The notes below the pieces were generated by a model that saw only the letters and a program-made list of their open reading frames with translations, was not told the DNA's origin and ran no database searches. From assembly GCA_030549775.1 (NCBI GenBank), contig CM060172.1:6807861-6871860 (forward strand): a DNA stretch of 64,000 nt. The letters are read 5' to 3'. This document shows positions 1 to 12,299 of the stretch, in pieces. The position numbers and the translations under genes were made by a program. How positions within the stretch are numbered: position 1 is the stretch's first letter; each line of letters opens with the position of its first letter. Source of the DNA: Tamarix chinensis (taxonomy: Eukaryota; Streptophyta; Magnoliopsida; Caryophyllales; Tamaricaceae).

Positions 1-446
1 CTAAATTTTTTTGACAGGTCAGGGAGTATTATTGAGTAAGATATATTATTCATCTCGGCCTTTACATATTTAATCTAATTTTTGCATGTTTAATGTTATT
101 ATTAATAATAATATTAATATTGTTATTATTAGTGTAATTATTTAGTTAATATTGTAATTATTTCAGGAGGATTATAAACCTAAAATTTTAACTAAGTCTC
201 GCACATTTGCTTTTTACAACTATTATTAACATTTTTAACATTTTTTCTAATTATAATATTATTATTATTATATTTATTAACTTTATATTATAAGTATATA
301 TAATATTAATATCATTATTACATTTTTGAATGGTGTTATTATTAAATGGGTTGATTTTGAAAGCCACCTTGTAATTTTAAGAATTTTGGTATTATTAATA
401 TTAATATTCTTCTAATAAAAGTGTTATTAATAATGTTTTATTATTA

Positions 447-449
<3 letters not shown>

Positions 450-500
<51 letters not shown>
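450..500. repeat. (ATT)n microsatellite
   Basis: About 50 bases of uninterrupted ATT/TTA triplets lie inside a broader ATT-rich part of the LTR. The equivalent part of the inverted LTR copy (46.8-47.5 kb) is also full of TAA triplets, so the microsatellite-prone stretch belongs to the LTR family. Confidence 0.9.
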
Positions 501-509
<9 letters not shown>

Positions 510-1020
510 CCCTTATTGTTATTATTATTATTTTGGTGAAGGGTAGAAACCCTTGTATCACCACCCTTTCGAATGAAAACAATAATTTATTTGTACTTTA
601 AGTAATATTTTGTATAATTAATTATTGTATAGTATTGTTTTAATTAAAAACAAAATCTTAGAATAATTTAGAGAATAATAAAATTTTATAAGGGAGCCTA
701 ATTCTAGTATACTTTTATTTAATAGGTGAACCTAGTCTAATCCCTCAAGAGGAATAGGAGCGTGCACCAAGACCGGTGTCGTATTAGGTAAGGGGTGCTA
801 AGGCCTTTTTGTGTGCTTATTTGCATAATGTGATTCGCATGCTATGTATCATATGTCTATCATTATTATTTATGTTATATACGATGTGAGGTGGAGTCCA
901 CGTATGATATTGGTTTGTTATATGGCATGGGTTTTACTTATATGTGATAATATGTGATTGGCCTTAAGACATGCATGTTAGAGTTTGCACGATGTTATTA
1001 ACATTGCATGGTGTTAGGGT

Positions 1021-1515
1021 TTCATGTGACGATATTAAGGTTGCATGACAATATTAGGGTACGTGGGAGTGTGGTACGTTGCATGGTAAAATTAAGGTTT
1101 GCATGGCAATATTAGAGTTGCATGGAAAGGTGGTACATTGCATGGCAATATTAGGGTTGCATGGAAGATGGTACATTGCATGGCAATATTAGAGTTGCAT
1201 GGAAAGGTGGAACATTGCATGGTAATATTAGGTTTGCATGGAAGATGGTACGTTGCATGGCAATATTAGGGTTGCATGGAAGGGGTGGTACGTTACATGG
1301 CAATTTAGGGTTGCATGGAAGTGGGGTATGATGCATGGGAATCAAGATTGCATAGTTTACGTGGTGCTAGGGTTTGCATGGGAGCTAGGGTTCGCATGGA
1401 AGTGGGGTATGATGCATGGGAATCAGGATTGCATAGTTTACGTGGTGTTAGGGTTTGCTTGGGATCTAGGGTTTGCATAAGAGCTAGGGTTTGCATGGAG
1501 TTGGTAATGCGTGTC
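1021..1515 (+). repeat. GCATGG minisatellite in the LTR
   Basis: A run of about six imperfect units of 40-50 bases built around GCATGGCAATATTAGGGTTGC is followed by about two copies of a ~100-base unit (GGGGTATGATGCATGGGAATCA...). The short open frames seen here on both strands (for example 1238-1480) are simply the repeat read through and are not genes. Confidence 0.85.
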
Positions 1516-1574
1516 TGAAGCTACGATTGCGAATAAGATACTTAAGATATTAATTACATAAAGTGGAAGATGGT

Positions 1575-1945
1575 TGAGACGGGACCAACCGATCCACCGG
1601 TTCGGAATAGTGGTTAGGGTTTTACCCTATGCGTGATCGATCCACCGGTTATAATAGTGGTTAGAGCAAGATGCTCTATGTGTAAACCGATCCACCGGTT
1701 ACAATAGTGGGGGTTCCCGAGCTCAACAAAAATAAACCAGAGTTTCGTTAAAATACCTAAAAGACATTAATTACTTATAGCGGAATACCATATGATACGG
1801 GGCCAACCGATCCACCGGTTAGGAATAGTGGTTAGGACGCGTAGTCCTATGTGTCTCCGATCCATCGGCTATAATAGTGGTTAGGGTATGATACCCTATG
1901 CGCCTCCGATCCACCGGCTATAATAGTGGGGGCTCTCGTACTCAT
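1575..1945 (+). repeat. CCACCGGTT/AATAGTGG tandem units
   Basis: The core GATCCACCGGTTATAATAG recurs six times at about 55-75-base spacing, arranged as two groups of three. Each group ends in a variant that runs into GGGGGTTCCCG or GGGGGCTCTCG. The reverse complement of the same core makes the higher-order array at 44601-45215. Confidence 0.85.
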
Positions 1946-2660
1946 ATGGTTTTAATAAAAGCATGGTGTGAATCGATTTCCGATCAGGGATTAATTAACT
2001 AATTAATCTGGACTATGAATGAGCCTTGTACTTTTACCTGAATTGTTCATATGCCTTTATGTTGTTATGTTAGATTATGCCCTTTTATTATTTTATATGG
2101 ATTATGTGTCTATGTGCTGGCCTTAGTGCTCGGTTACCTTACTCAGTACGTAGCGTACTGATCACCCGTTTCATGGGTGCTGCTCATTCCCACGAGTAGA
2201 GGGCCCAACTAATTTGGTACAGGTAGGAGATGTTTACTTTGATGCGATTGATATCCATGGGTCATCAGGTGGGGCCGAGTGATGATTGGGCCGAATCCGT
2301 ATCAGAGTGGCGTGGCCGGACTTCCATTGAGATTTTTCCTCCTATTTTCCTTAATTTATGTTAAGCACTTCCAAATAAATTTATGTTCGGAGTTATCTCT
2401 CTCTTCCTTGAAAAACTAACTCTCGTAGTCTGGATTGAATAAGGACTTGTGCGTATTTAATTTTCGTATTTATGAATTTGAACTATTATTAATATTTATG
2501 AGTTGTTTTCTTTAGCCTTAGCACTTGGTACTGGAACGGTTTGAGAGAACCGGTCTGGTACTAAGTGTGGCGGTAACATTCCCAAAATTCACAAGTCTGA
2601 AATATTTTTGTTTTAATTGCTTCTGCTTTAAAAAAAAGTAGTGAATTTTGGGGTGTTACA

Positions 2661-3264
2661 GTTAATTTGAGGCTTTTGGTAAGATAAGGTCATTTTGGCT
2701 AATATAAATTAAATATGGACTCTTAGCATTTCTAATGTAATAAATGGTTTGAATATGCTCATTATGTTATGTTAAATATTTGGGGTAATTATGAGTAGTA
2801 TAATTCTAATAGAATGAGAAAATAACTTGAATTATAAATAATAACATTAGAAGTAGGTTTGTTATCACATATATAAGACATTAGTGTTTGACATTTATTT
2901 TTGTACATGTCATTAATATCTTTTTTATGATGGTGTACTAATTTTGGTGAATAAATTAGTCTTATGGTAGAATTTATGCTTATCTTGTGAAATTAGGGGT
3001 TTTTAGGGGGGTTATGGCTCTTTTCTTTAAGGAATGTCCCAATGAACATGTTGTTATGTTGTACGTACCATGCATATTTATATTTATGCTCGCATGATGA
3101 TATTAAGATGAAAAGCACTTTAATAATGCATCAATTACTTCAATTGAAAGATCATGTGACTTTATATTGAGGTGTTGTGTCTGATCCTATAACAACATTT
3201 TTTAAGCTTAAAACTTTCATTTTTAAAGGGTTATTTGTGGAAGCCAAAACACAAAATACAGGCG
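2661..3264. other. AT-rich spacer, no recognised feature
   Basis: I see no ORF, repeat array or domain here. It is either target DNA or an unrecognised old insertion between the LTR ending at 2660 and the inverted LTR-like block starting near 3265. Confidence 0.6.
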
Positions 3265-6216
3265 TGTCACACCACAGGCAATATAGAAGATGTACTCCAT
3301 ATACCTAGCCTATATTGAGTGCAATGTAAAAGTAACCTAGTAACTGTGACTCAAGGGTGGAAATCACTTAATTTCACTACAATAGAAGATACAAAATAGA
3401 GAGAAGGGAACATGTACAATGAAAAATATGGTTAAGAGTCAATAGAGAAATAAAGATATCTAGGTAATTATATCTTATACTAATTCAATTTAGCCCTCTC
3501 CAAATACAATTATATTAAAAGTAGTAATGAACAATCAGCTACAAAATAAGGTAGTATCTGCTCATAGAAATGATCAACACCCATAAAAAAGGATGATATG
3601 TATACTACATAGTAACTAATATAACAATATAGTCATAACAAGGTTGCATAAAGTCTTAAGGTTATATTAAGGGGGGAAAATAGGCATATAGATTAAAATA
3701 ATATGATGTAAGATAAAAATTGATTCCAAAACTCATTATTAGATGTAATCATAATCCATATTCTTATTCACATTGAGTTCAAGACCCTACTATTCACAAT
3801 AGGTGGAATGGTATCAACAATATACAACTATAGGAAAAAAATGCTCCTATCCACTAATCTCTTGTCTTAGAACAGACATGTACAATATGGAAAAAAAAAA
3901 ACACTTTTATCTATTTACATTTGGCAGAACAGATAGGTATAACCCCAAGGAAAAAATCTCCTAGTTACTATTTTCATCTGGGTGAATAGTAAGTATAATT
4001 GGTCGTGACTCATGCGATTTTTAACTTTAAGTGATAAATATCGTATTGATTATTATTTATCTCAAGATCAACATGTAAGAACCCAAATAAATATTCAATT
4101 CACATAATCCAACTTAAAATAGTTATTCAAAATATTTAAATCATATACAAATGAAGATTGAGACATCTCCTAAGGAAAATGCCATATTTTTTTTAAGAAA
4201 ACCCTAGTTTCACAAAAAAGCATAAATTTTTTCATAATACTCCACCGCCAAATTTAGTACAAATACCTAAAATATTATTATTGACAACACATAAAAATAT
4301 TAAGGTCTAACTCTAACGTCTTACACATGTGATAACTACTAGGCTCTAGAGTCACTATTTACATATCTCTACAAAACCCTAATTTTACAAGTCAGGCATA
4401 ACTTTTCTCATAAGAATCATATGGGAAAGAAATGAATACAAAGTTCTAAAATGCCAATGCCAACAATAGATTTGAAAATCAATGTCTAACTTCAACTTTT
4501 TACACAGGTAATAATGATCAAGCCTCTATGGTTACTACTTCTAATTTAAGATATTTCCTTATTTTATTATACTTAGGCTATGCATAATTACTCCAATTAT
4601 TCCACATAATAAATTAAATATATTTTTAACTAAGTGACCTATTAAATATAAAGAATTCCATATTACTCCTATATTGGCCAAATTAGATTTAAGATAGCTA
4701 AAGTACCCATATTGTCATAAAAATCTTACTAGTCCCAATGAATGATTTACAAATTCCAATATATATTCATCACGAAAATAATTAAACACATTAATTATAA
4801 AAAATAGTATTTAGTTAAACAACATTAGAATACAATATGTCATACTACACACTTAGGGTTAAAAAATGAGATTTACAATAATAACAACATATAAGCTCAT
4901 ACTTTTCACATATTCTCACTTTCCATAAATTCAAGACAACATCATCATATCAAAACATGTCATACAAAAATTATCATAATGAAATTATCCATATAAAAAT
5001 AACCAATGTGAGGTTTTATATAAATATACACATTAAAGGTAAAACCCTAGTCACTATGTGTCTACTTAAAAAAATGTCTTCAGTCTCTAATCATGTATAA
5101 CCTAAGAATTCTCCTTTGAGAAAACCAAAAAACCACATGAGAATCAACAATAATACATCATTATAAATTAAGAAAATGAAAAATGAAAATATGGTGGAAA
5201 AAGGAGCAAAACTAAAGTGAACAAAGTTGTAATAAAATGAAGCATAAATAGAGATTGTTGCATGATGAAGTGGCACAAACAAGGGAGAATTGCATGTGCC
5301 TATCACAAATGTATGGGAATGAAACTTGTGGCTCTCACATTGGTAAGGGTGGGTGGAATGAAAAGCTAATGTTGGTGGGGTGTATGCAACACGAGGATGT
5401 GGTGTATTTGTTATAGTTTTAGCATAAGGTTGTGGTGTAATTAGAGGGTGGTTTCAAATTAGGAGGATAAGGGATATTGATCTTGGTGTATCTTAGTTTG
5501 AGCAATGTGAATTGTTCACAATGTGTCTAATTTGCACTGTGAGGTGAGGATGATTATGTAGAGTTTTACTGAATAAACTTGTGGAACAACAATGAATGAA
5601 GGAGGGGGAAGGAAGAGGTAAGTCTAAGAGGAGTTGTTAAGGTTATAAAAAAATGAATTAAGAATTGATGTAAGGGATATTTAGAGGAGATAAGGGGTGA
5701 AGAGTGCAAAAGGTAAAGGGGTTTGGGAAAGTCTAGCATTTTCACATGTGTAAGGGAGGAATGGGACGATGCATGTCTTCTATAGTTATAGGGAAAGTGA
5801 GGTAGAGCATATGAAGGGATAGTGGATAAGAATTGAAGGGTAATGGAGACTATGTAAAGAGGTGGTGCATGGATTAAAGAGGAAATGGCTAATTAGGATA
5901 AGGGAAAAAGAAAGAAAAAAATTAGAAAGAAAAGAGAAAAAGATAGGAAAATGGAAAAGGAAAGAATAATTTGGGTTCTTATTAGAATGGTTTTTAAATT
6001 TAAGATTAGAAAATTAGGGTAATGATTTATCAATCATCCGAGTTTTGGGTTAGGTTAAAATATTAATGTTTTGGAATTAGGATTAATATATGGTTTAGGT
6101 TTAGGTTTAGGTTTAAAAGATTAAGGTAAGATAAAAATATTAATTGCTTAATATTATGATTAAGTTAATGTATTAATTACTCAAGATTAAGATTATATAA
6201 ATTTTAGGGTATTACA
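3265..6216 (-). mobile_element. Degenerate LTR, inverted (gypsy-type)
   Basis: The block begins TGTCACACC and ends AGGGTATTACA, decayed forms of the TGTAACACCCC...GGGGTGTTACA termini. Internally it follows the order of the minus-oriented LTR at 43981-49105. ACTATTCACAATAGGTGG-like units lie near 3790-3990, AACCCTAG-containing blocks at 4200-4560, and a purine-rich stretch at 5560-5990 near the right end. No matching 5-bp target duplication was found (AGGCG on the left, ATTCC on the right). The left boundary is therefore uncertain, and an alternative start is TGTAAGAACCC at 4074. Short ORFs such as 5091-5306 are not considered genes. Confidence 0.45.
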
Positions 6217-7050
6217 ATTCCATTATACGATAATAATGGTTCGTGATTGTTTTGTCTTAAGAGGTACTTCAGACTATTCCACTAGTTTAAGGATAGTAAT
6301 TAGGAGAGTATTTCCCTAGAAGGTGTTATGTCTATTCCATTGAATGATAAAAATGTCTCAAGAGTATTTTTTCCTAATAGGTGTTTCAATCCATTCCATC
6401 AAATTAAGAATAGTAGTGTCCCTGAACTCAACATAAATATGAGATGGACCGTTATCATATCTAATAATATAACATGGATTTAGTTCTTCTCTTGCATTAA
6501 ATTATATTTTAACCATTTCCATGCTTATTCTCCTATTTGACCTATTTTATTTTTACACCCTTGATATGGTTTTATTGTTACCTTACTTAGCACATAGCGT
6601 ATTGATCATCTTCTCATTGATATTTCTCATTTTGTGAAAGTAGTATGCCTAAAATTTGTTGGGTAGGTTGATGAGGACCAACTGGATAAATTCTTTACTT
6701 ATGATGACTTTCCCGAGGAGGAGTGATTTATGTACTATGGGGTTAGACATATATTTGGTGTTATCTAGTTATAGTCTTTGTGCCATAATACCTTCGGGTA
6801 TCTTAATTCTATGAGATTCTTATTATATTTTGATATTATACTCGAAGTTAGTCTCTAAATTCTTATATAAGTTTATGGAAAATCTCTCATTGTGTTTTTA
6901 TTCTGATTTTTAAATCCTTATTTTTAGCCTTATATTAAATGTAAGGATGATATGGTATGATAAAATTATATAGAGTGCAACGGTGATAGCTAATCGTATG
7001 GTTATTACTCTTCAATCTAAATAAAATTTCAATAGTAAATTCTTGAGTGC
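6217..7050 (+). mobile_element. Decayed 5' LTR end of gypsy element 1
   Basis: Sequence around 6240-6440 repeats a TATTCCATTGAATGATAAAAAT-like unit ending in GTGTCCCTGAACTCAAC, and 6570-6640 (CTTACTTAGCACATAGCGTATTGATCATC) parallels 2138-2170 of the first LTR. These show that it is the downstream half of a diverged LTR in plus orientation. It is followed by a tRNA-Met-like primer site at about 7053 and then gag sequence. Confidence 0.5.
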
Positions 7051-7070
7051 AACAAGTTGGTATAAGGGTA
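7051..7070 (+). promoter_or_regulatory. Putative primer-binding site (tRNA-iMet type)
   Basis: GTTGGTATAAGGG resembles the common plant LTR-retrotransposon primer site TGGTATCAGAGC with several changes. It sits where the LTR remnant ends (GAGTGCAACA) and about 250 bases before gag homology. The call rests on position and partial match only. Confidence 0.35.
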
Positions 7071-7289
7071 TGGTTTTGATTAACAGTGTTTTATTTTCAA
7101 ATTTTTGTTTCTTAAACAATCCCTTATCTAATTTTATTTACCTACTTCATTTTTTTTAAACTCAAATCTTTGAAAACCTATATTAACTTGTGAGGAATCA
7201 GGTAGCCTAAGCGGTCTTGAAATGTGTTTTTGACTATTATGTGGTAGTAAAATATGAGTATTTTATCCTAACATAATTTCTATTTTGCA

Positions 7290-7966
7290 ACAATATTTCC
7301 ATGGCACTAAATGGTCATGTAAAATGTTTGGAGGGTGTTTTTGATGCATTTATCGAGTTTGTTAGTTATCTACCACTGCTACCTTAGCCTCAACTGTAAT
7401 TCTCACCTTTGCATTACCTATAAGAGTGTAATAGAGAGGGTTGACTTCATAGGGTTACTTATCATCACATGTTGATATACCCCAAGGAGGAGGACCCAAT
7501 CATCCTAGAGAGATAGATTAAGGATTTGGTTCATACTTTCAAGGAAGTTTATTGTCCAGGAGCTCAAAAGACAATCATAATAGCCTTTTTTCTTTAGAGA
7601 TTTGTGGACAATTAGTGGGCAGGTCATCACGATCAAGAAGGGCCATCGATGTCATAGGAGGACTTGAAGATGATGCTCCACATGAAGTTTGATCCAAGAT
7701 ACTTAAGAGTGATTAGCTTAAGGAGTTTATGTAGCTTACCTAAGGGGGTATGATTATACGAGAGTACCACACTCGGTTCTTTGAATTGTTGATGTTTTCC
7801 CTAGGTATAGCAACCAACAAATAAACAATGGTCTTTTAGTTTGAGTAGGGACTCCAATAGAACATCTAGAGGATGATGAGTGACATAGCATTTCCATTCA
7901 TGGCTAGATTATATGAGCGGCATATGTTCTTGCTACTATCATTTAAAAGTATTCTTCCATTATAGG
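7290..7966 (+). pseudogene. Ty3/gypsy gag remnant (5' part)
   Basis: Reading the plus strand across frame breaks gives a recognisable capsid segment. It includes a 'FLQRFVDN.WAGHHDQEG' stretch in place of the usual W-W-rich core, then 'S.EDLKMMLHMKFDPRYLRV' and 'REYHTRFFELLMFSLGIATNKQM'. These parallel the plant retrotransposon gag domain (W-x-F...F-x-x-x-F...EY...F..L). Several in-frame stops and shifts make it non-functional. The coding sequence is cut at 7966 by the CACTA insertion, and the element resumes after 14063. Confidence 0.6.
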
Positions 7967-7969
7967 TAA
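7967..7969. repeat. Target site duplication TAA (left) of CACTA element 1
   Basis: TAA directly precedes the CACTACAAAATAA terminus and recurs at 14061-14063 directly after the opposite terminus. Three-base duplications are the rule for CACTA transposons. Confidence 0.8.
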
Positions 7970-8230
7970 CACTACAAAATAATTGACTTTTGCCAACAGA
8001 AACTTAGGCACAGATACTTTTTCTGTTGGTAAAAGTAACTAATACCAACAGATAATTTTCTGTAGGCAATAATGTAGTTTTTCCCACAAAATTTTTTTAT
8101 CTGTTGGTATTAATATGTTATGCCAACAGATTTTTTACCATCACTTATATCTGTGGTTATTAGTAGTATTATACCAACAGAACTAATACCCACTTTTACA
8201 TCTGTTGGTATTAGTGTTTATGAAATTCAA
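7970..8230 (+). repeat. Left subterminal repeat region of CACTA 1
   Basis: At least eight copies of CTGTTGGTA / TACCAACAG in both orientations, spaced about 20-60 bases apart, follow the terminal inverted repeat. In En/Spm, similar clustered motifs are bound by the element's own TNPA protein (family knowledge). Binding here is inferred. Confidence 0.75.
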
Positions 8231-8288
8231 CAATAATATTTATTTTTATATAATTTTAATAATAATTAATTCTATTCTTTTTAATATA

Positions 8289-8289
<1 letters not shown>

Positions 8290-8331
<42 letters not shown>
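8290..8331. repeat. (AAT)n microsatellite
   Basis: About 14 uninterrupted AAT/TAA triplets sit inside CACTA element 1, just inside its left subterminal region. Confidence 0.9.
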
Positions 8332-8334
<3 letters not shown>

Positions 8335-8336
<2 letters not shown>

Positions 8337-8950
8337 TTAAGTCATTAGTCATTATTAGAAATAATAGTTTACATATATTATTATTAATTATTATTTTATT
8401 TCTAATTTTTTATATTAATATTGTAATTCATAATGGTGTCTTTTAACAATTATAATGAAATAATATATATTATATCTACTACCATTTACTATTAAATTAA
8501 TTTATTATTAAATACTACCAATTATCATTCAAATCTATACTATCTTAACAATAATAAATATTATCAATAATCATTCACATTATTAATAATATATTAGTAA
8601 TTATTACATACTATTATTAATTTATTTAAAATAATGATTCATATTATTCTTATTAATATAATTCTTTATTAATGATTACTAAGAATAATTATTTTAGGAC
8701 ATTATTATTATTATTATTTTAATAAAAAAATATTATTACTAATTTTTGGAAATTATGGTTAATATTTATATTATTCATATTTGTATTTATTTCCCATTAT
8801 TAATTTTTTTAATAATAATTATTATTTTATTATAAATTATGATTAATATTATCTTAATAATATATTATAAAATTTTAATTTTAATTAAATTTAATATATT
8901 TAAAATTATATTTTTGACATAAATTCTTTTAAATATTTGAAAAAGAAAAA
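8335..8950. other. Very AT-rich internal segment of CACTA 1
   Basis: There is no coding sequence. The DNA is almost entirely TAATAA/TTATTA-like and ends abruptly at the GC-rich island. A promoter for the element might lie here, but no single TATA box stands out. Confidence 0.5.
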
Positions 8951-8954
8951 AAAA

Positions 8955-9310
8955 GCGTCGGTCGACGCACGCTGCTACCCCCCGCCCCTTATTCCCTTTC
9001 CTGTTTGACTCTCGACAACAGTAGCCACATTTCTTCTGTCTCGACGCCTCCGCCTCCCAACTTGGTTCCTGTGGTACGTTGTCGAGCGACCGTCCACACC
9101 GCCTCGCCGCCGCTCGACCGTGCTGCCACAGCTCCCGGTTGTCGCACACGGTAGCATCAGGGGAGCAGCAGCAGCGGAACAGCAGCAGTGGAAGGGCAGC
9201 AGCGGCGCGCCACCAGTCGGACATCTCCAGCGTCTGTCGGCCACCGGCGACTGCTCCTCTCCCATCGACGAAGCTCCGCCGCCCTTTACCTGCGTTGATT
9301 TGGCTTATTT
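8955..9310 (+). promoter_or_regulatory. GC-rich, CpG-rich 5' island of CACTA 1 (Spm DCR-like)
   Basis: A ~355-base block dense in CG dinucleotides and CAG/GCC triplets contrasts sharply with the AT-rich DNA on both sides. It ends in a CTAATTTTTTGTTTTGA segment resembling a leader. Its place just downstream of the subterminal repeats is where En/Spm carries its GC-rich downstream control region, a methylation-controlled part of the first untranslated exon (established for maize Spm). Equivalence is inference. Overlapping ORFs in several frames (for example 9079-9351 plus, 8865-9224 minus) are explained by base composition. Their products are Ala/Arg/Ser/Pro-rich with no recognised domain. Confidence 0.55.
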
Positions 9311-12285
9311 CGTTTGGTATAATTTCCCAAAACCCTAATTTTTTGTTTTGATTAATTATGAAAGAATGTGCTTTAATTAAGCTAAATTAGTTATTTAATT
9401 AAGTATATATGTATTGTATGATTGAATTGGATATGCGAATTATGTGATATATGTTGATTTCTAGAATTTGTGATTATTGACCCGGTTATGTCCGGATATG
9501 TTGGATTCGGTCGATTAAGCTATATGGGATAATTTGATTATGCATTATACTTTAAAATATACTTAATTTCGTATTGGAATTGTCAATTTAAGAAAATTGT
9601 GTGAAATTATTTGGAATTTGATTTTTAGATCAAATCCTTGTGGATTTAAATTGAATTTTATAATTGAGTTATTTTATTAAATTGATTATACATTTTGTAA
9701 TAGAATATCTTTAATTTTATTTCGGAACCGTCAATTTAAATATTTTGGCAAGATTTGACCGAATTTATAGTACGGGCTCAAAAACGCTTATTATGTTAAA
9801 TTGGGTATTTTTTATTTTTTTTTAATCAATTGAGTATATAATATGTTATAAAATAGGTCTTATTACATTTCAAAACATTTAATTTAAATAAATTAATAAA
9901 ATTTGACCGAGTTGTATTTTTTGTCCTAAAACCCTAACTTTCAAATAAAATTATGTAAATTATCATTTGTATAGTTTATTCTAAAATTGATTTTATAGAA
10001 TTATTTAAAATGACCTTAATTGTAATTTAATACATTCAATTTGGATTAATTTGTTTGAATGATCCGGATTTGTATTTTGGACTTTAAAACCCTAAGTTTT
10101 GGGAATAGATTCTGAAATCAATTAAATTGAGTTAAAATCAGCTAGCTTTGATTTAAAATCAATCAAATGAAGTTTTTAACTTATCGTTTGGATCAATTTT
10201 ATGAAATTGATTGATTTGATATTTTGGGGTTGTAAGCCCTAATTGTGTAAGTGATTTTTATTAAAATTTACTCACTTTCTATTCTTTTATGTTTGAAATA
10301 GTTTTTCTAATTTAGTGTTTACATTTTCTATCGGTGATCATGAAAAAAGCTGTAATGGATCCGGAAAGTCCAATATGTATACTAGTTAATTTATAGTTTT
10401 TTGGTTTCTCTTTGGTCATTTTGCTTGATTTGGACTAACAAAAAAAATAATGAAATACAAAGATAAAATGACTAATTATCGATGCAAATATTAATAAGTG
10501 ACATTGATAAAGGATGATAAAAACAATAGTAAAATATTCATACTATAATAGTAAAACAACGATGGTAATAGTAGCAGTAGTAATAGTAATGAAAGATGAG
10601 TAGTAATAATTATAAACATTTGGTAATAGGATAAAATATAATAACTATAATAAAATACGAAGACAAATAAAAAAATACGAAGGAACTATAGTGATAGATG
10701 AAGATGACTGTTGTAAAACATGAATACAATACAAGTGATAAATGAAGATGACCGTTGTAAAACATGAATAGAATGCAAGTGATAGATGAAGATGATCGTT
10801 GTATGCAACTATGGAAAAATACCACAAACTAGTTTTTTTTTTCCAAAAAACACCACAACTAAATTTGGTCAAATATAATAACAACTAAAGTAAAACAAGA
10901 AGGTAATTTTGGTGAAATATAAAGACAACTATATTAAAATATAAAGATAATCATGGTAAAATATTACAACTAACTTTGGTTAAATATAACTATATAATTA
11001 TTAGCAAATGGGAAACAACTATAGTGATGATGGTGAAACAATTGTAATAATGTAAAACATCAATATTAATAATGGAAAAATATTAATAGTAATAGTAGTG
11101 AAACTTTAATGGTAATAATGGTCAAACATCAATGCTAAAAATAGGAAATTATTAGTTTAATGGTATAATTAATTATACAATAAAATACCATAAAAAAATG
11201 GAAAAACATAATTATAAATATCATGAAACATATAATAATTTTTTAAATTAGAAGCACATCAATAAGAGTCTCTAGTTGTAGAGAAAGTTTAAAGAAATAT
11301 AAAGATACATATTTTTAATTATCCTAATTTAAGATAAATTAACTCAAACAAAAAGAGAAAAAATAATGTGCACCTTGTATTCACCTACACCATTAACCTA
11401 TTGCTATTGTGTCAACTACACCACCCCAAATGTCGTTATCCGGCTAGTAGACTAGATCTATCTGAAATTTGACAAATTTTATTTGGTTGATATAGATATA
11501 ATTTGTTAAATAGATATGAGCACAAATATGGATGAAGATTTGATTTGGTGATATGTTGCTTGTATATTTGTGGGTTTATGGGTCTTTTCTAGGGCTTTTG
11601 AGCTACAAGTGTTCAAAGCTAATGCTTTATAGCCTAATGTACTTGGTTTTTCCCTTTTATGCCTATAATGGCCTAACATTCTTTTGGTTATCTCTAAGAT
11701 TTTGTGTTAATGTAGCTATATTATCTTTTTTTATTGGTTCATAATATGCAACATAATAATTTTTTATAAACGATTATTATTTTACAATCGAATTTTATAT
11801 GTGCATAATGGTACTCTTTTATATTTGTTTTTGATATATAGTGGTTGTACACTTGTCTAATTGGAGTTTGATTATTATCCAAATTTGTTGATTGAAGTTC
11901 TTTACTAAAAGTTTATTGGGCTTTTAAGACACAGTTCTAGATATATATCAATTGGAGTTTTTGATATATAGTGGTTGTTATCATTTTTTGACCTTCTTAT
12001 TACTTGTATGATGTTGTCTCATTTTGTTACTTTGTTTAATCATGGTTCAATATTGGAAAAATAAATACAAAATCACTTCACCAAACATGTAAGGGACACT
12101 ATATGGTCATGTTATATTGGTGGATTAGGTAGCATCACCTACAATTAAATTGAAGATATAGTATAATTATAATTATAATATATAAAGCTACACAAATCGT
12201 GTGCTACAAAAAACTAGTCTTTATTATTATCCTTTGTCCTTATTTTTCTCATTATTTTGATGTCTCTACTTGTTGAAAATTATGT
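9311..12285 (+). other. Putative long first intron of CACTA 1
   Basis: This is AT-rich, non-coding DNA between the GC-rich leader and the first coding exon. The right edge is a good acceptor (TTATGTAG before GAACTTGATGTCATGG). No unique donor was chosen. Short ORFs (10610-10884 minus, 11553-11744 plus) encode low-complexity hydrophobic peptides and are discounted. Confidence 0.45.
10686..10805. repeat. ~57-base tandem repeat, about 2.2 copies
   Basis: The unit AGTGATAGATGAAGATGAC followed by TGTTGTAAAACATGAATA recurs from 10688, 10736 and 10779 with minor changes. It lies inside the putative intron of CACTA 1. Confidence 0.75.
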
Positions 12286-12299
12286 AGGAACTTGATGTC

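Larger units (their letters stand above)
1..2660 (+). mobile_element. Partial long LTR of Ty3/gypsy type (3' part)
   Basis: The right boundary is the motif GGGGTGTTACA ending at 2660. This is the mirror image of TGTAACACCCC, which starts the LTR at 43981. Read in reverse from 2660, the order of landmarks matches 43981 onward: the terminal motif, a GGTAACATTCC/GGAAAATGTTACC block, a TACTCAGTA block, CCGGTGGATC/CCACTATTATAG repeats, then (ATT)n-rich DNA. The left end lies outside the window, so neither the full length nor a target duplication can be checked. The sense strand is taken as plus because a degraded relative at 6217-7050 precedes gag on the plus strand. The terminal motif is typical of Tekay/Del-like chromovirus LTRs (family knowledge). 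Family assignment is inference. Confidence 0.75.

Noticed and set aside
6092..6115. GGTTTA x4, telomere-like
   Set aside because: Only four hexamer copies. The plant telomere unit is TTTAGGG, and the run lies inside a decayed LTR.
4074..6216. Alternative LTR 4074-6216 (TGTAAGAACCC...GGGTATTACA)
   Set aside because: The flanks CAACA and ATTCC do not match, and the landmark order fits a longer unit from about 3265 better. The left boundary remains open.
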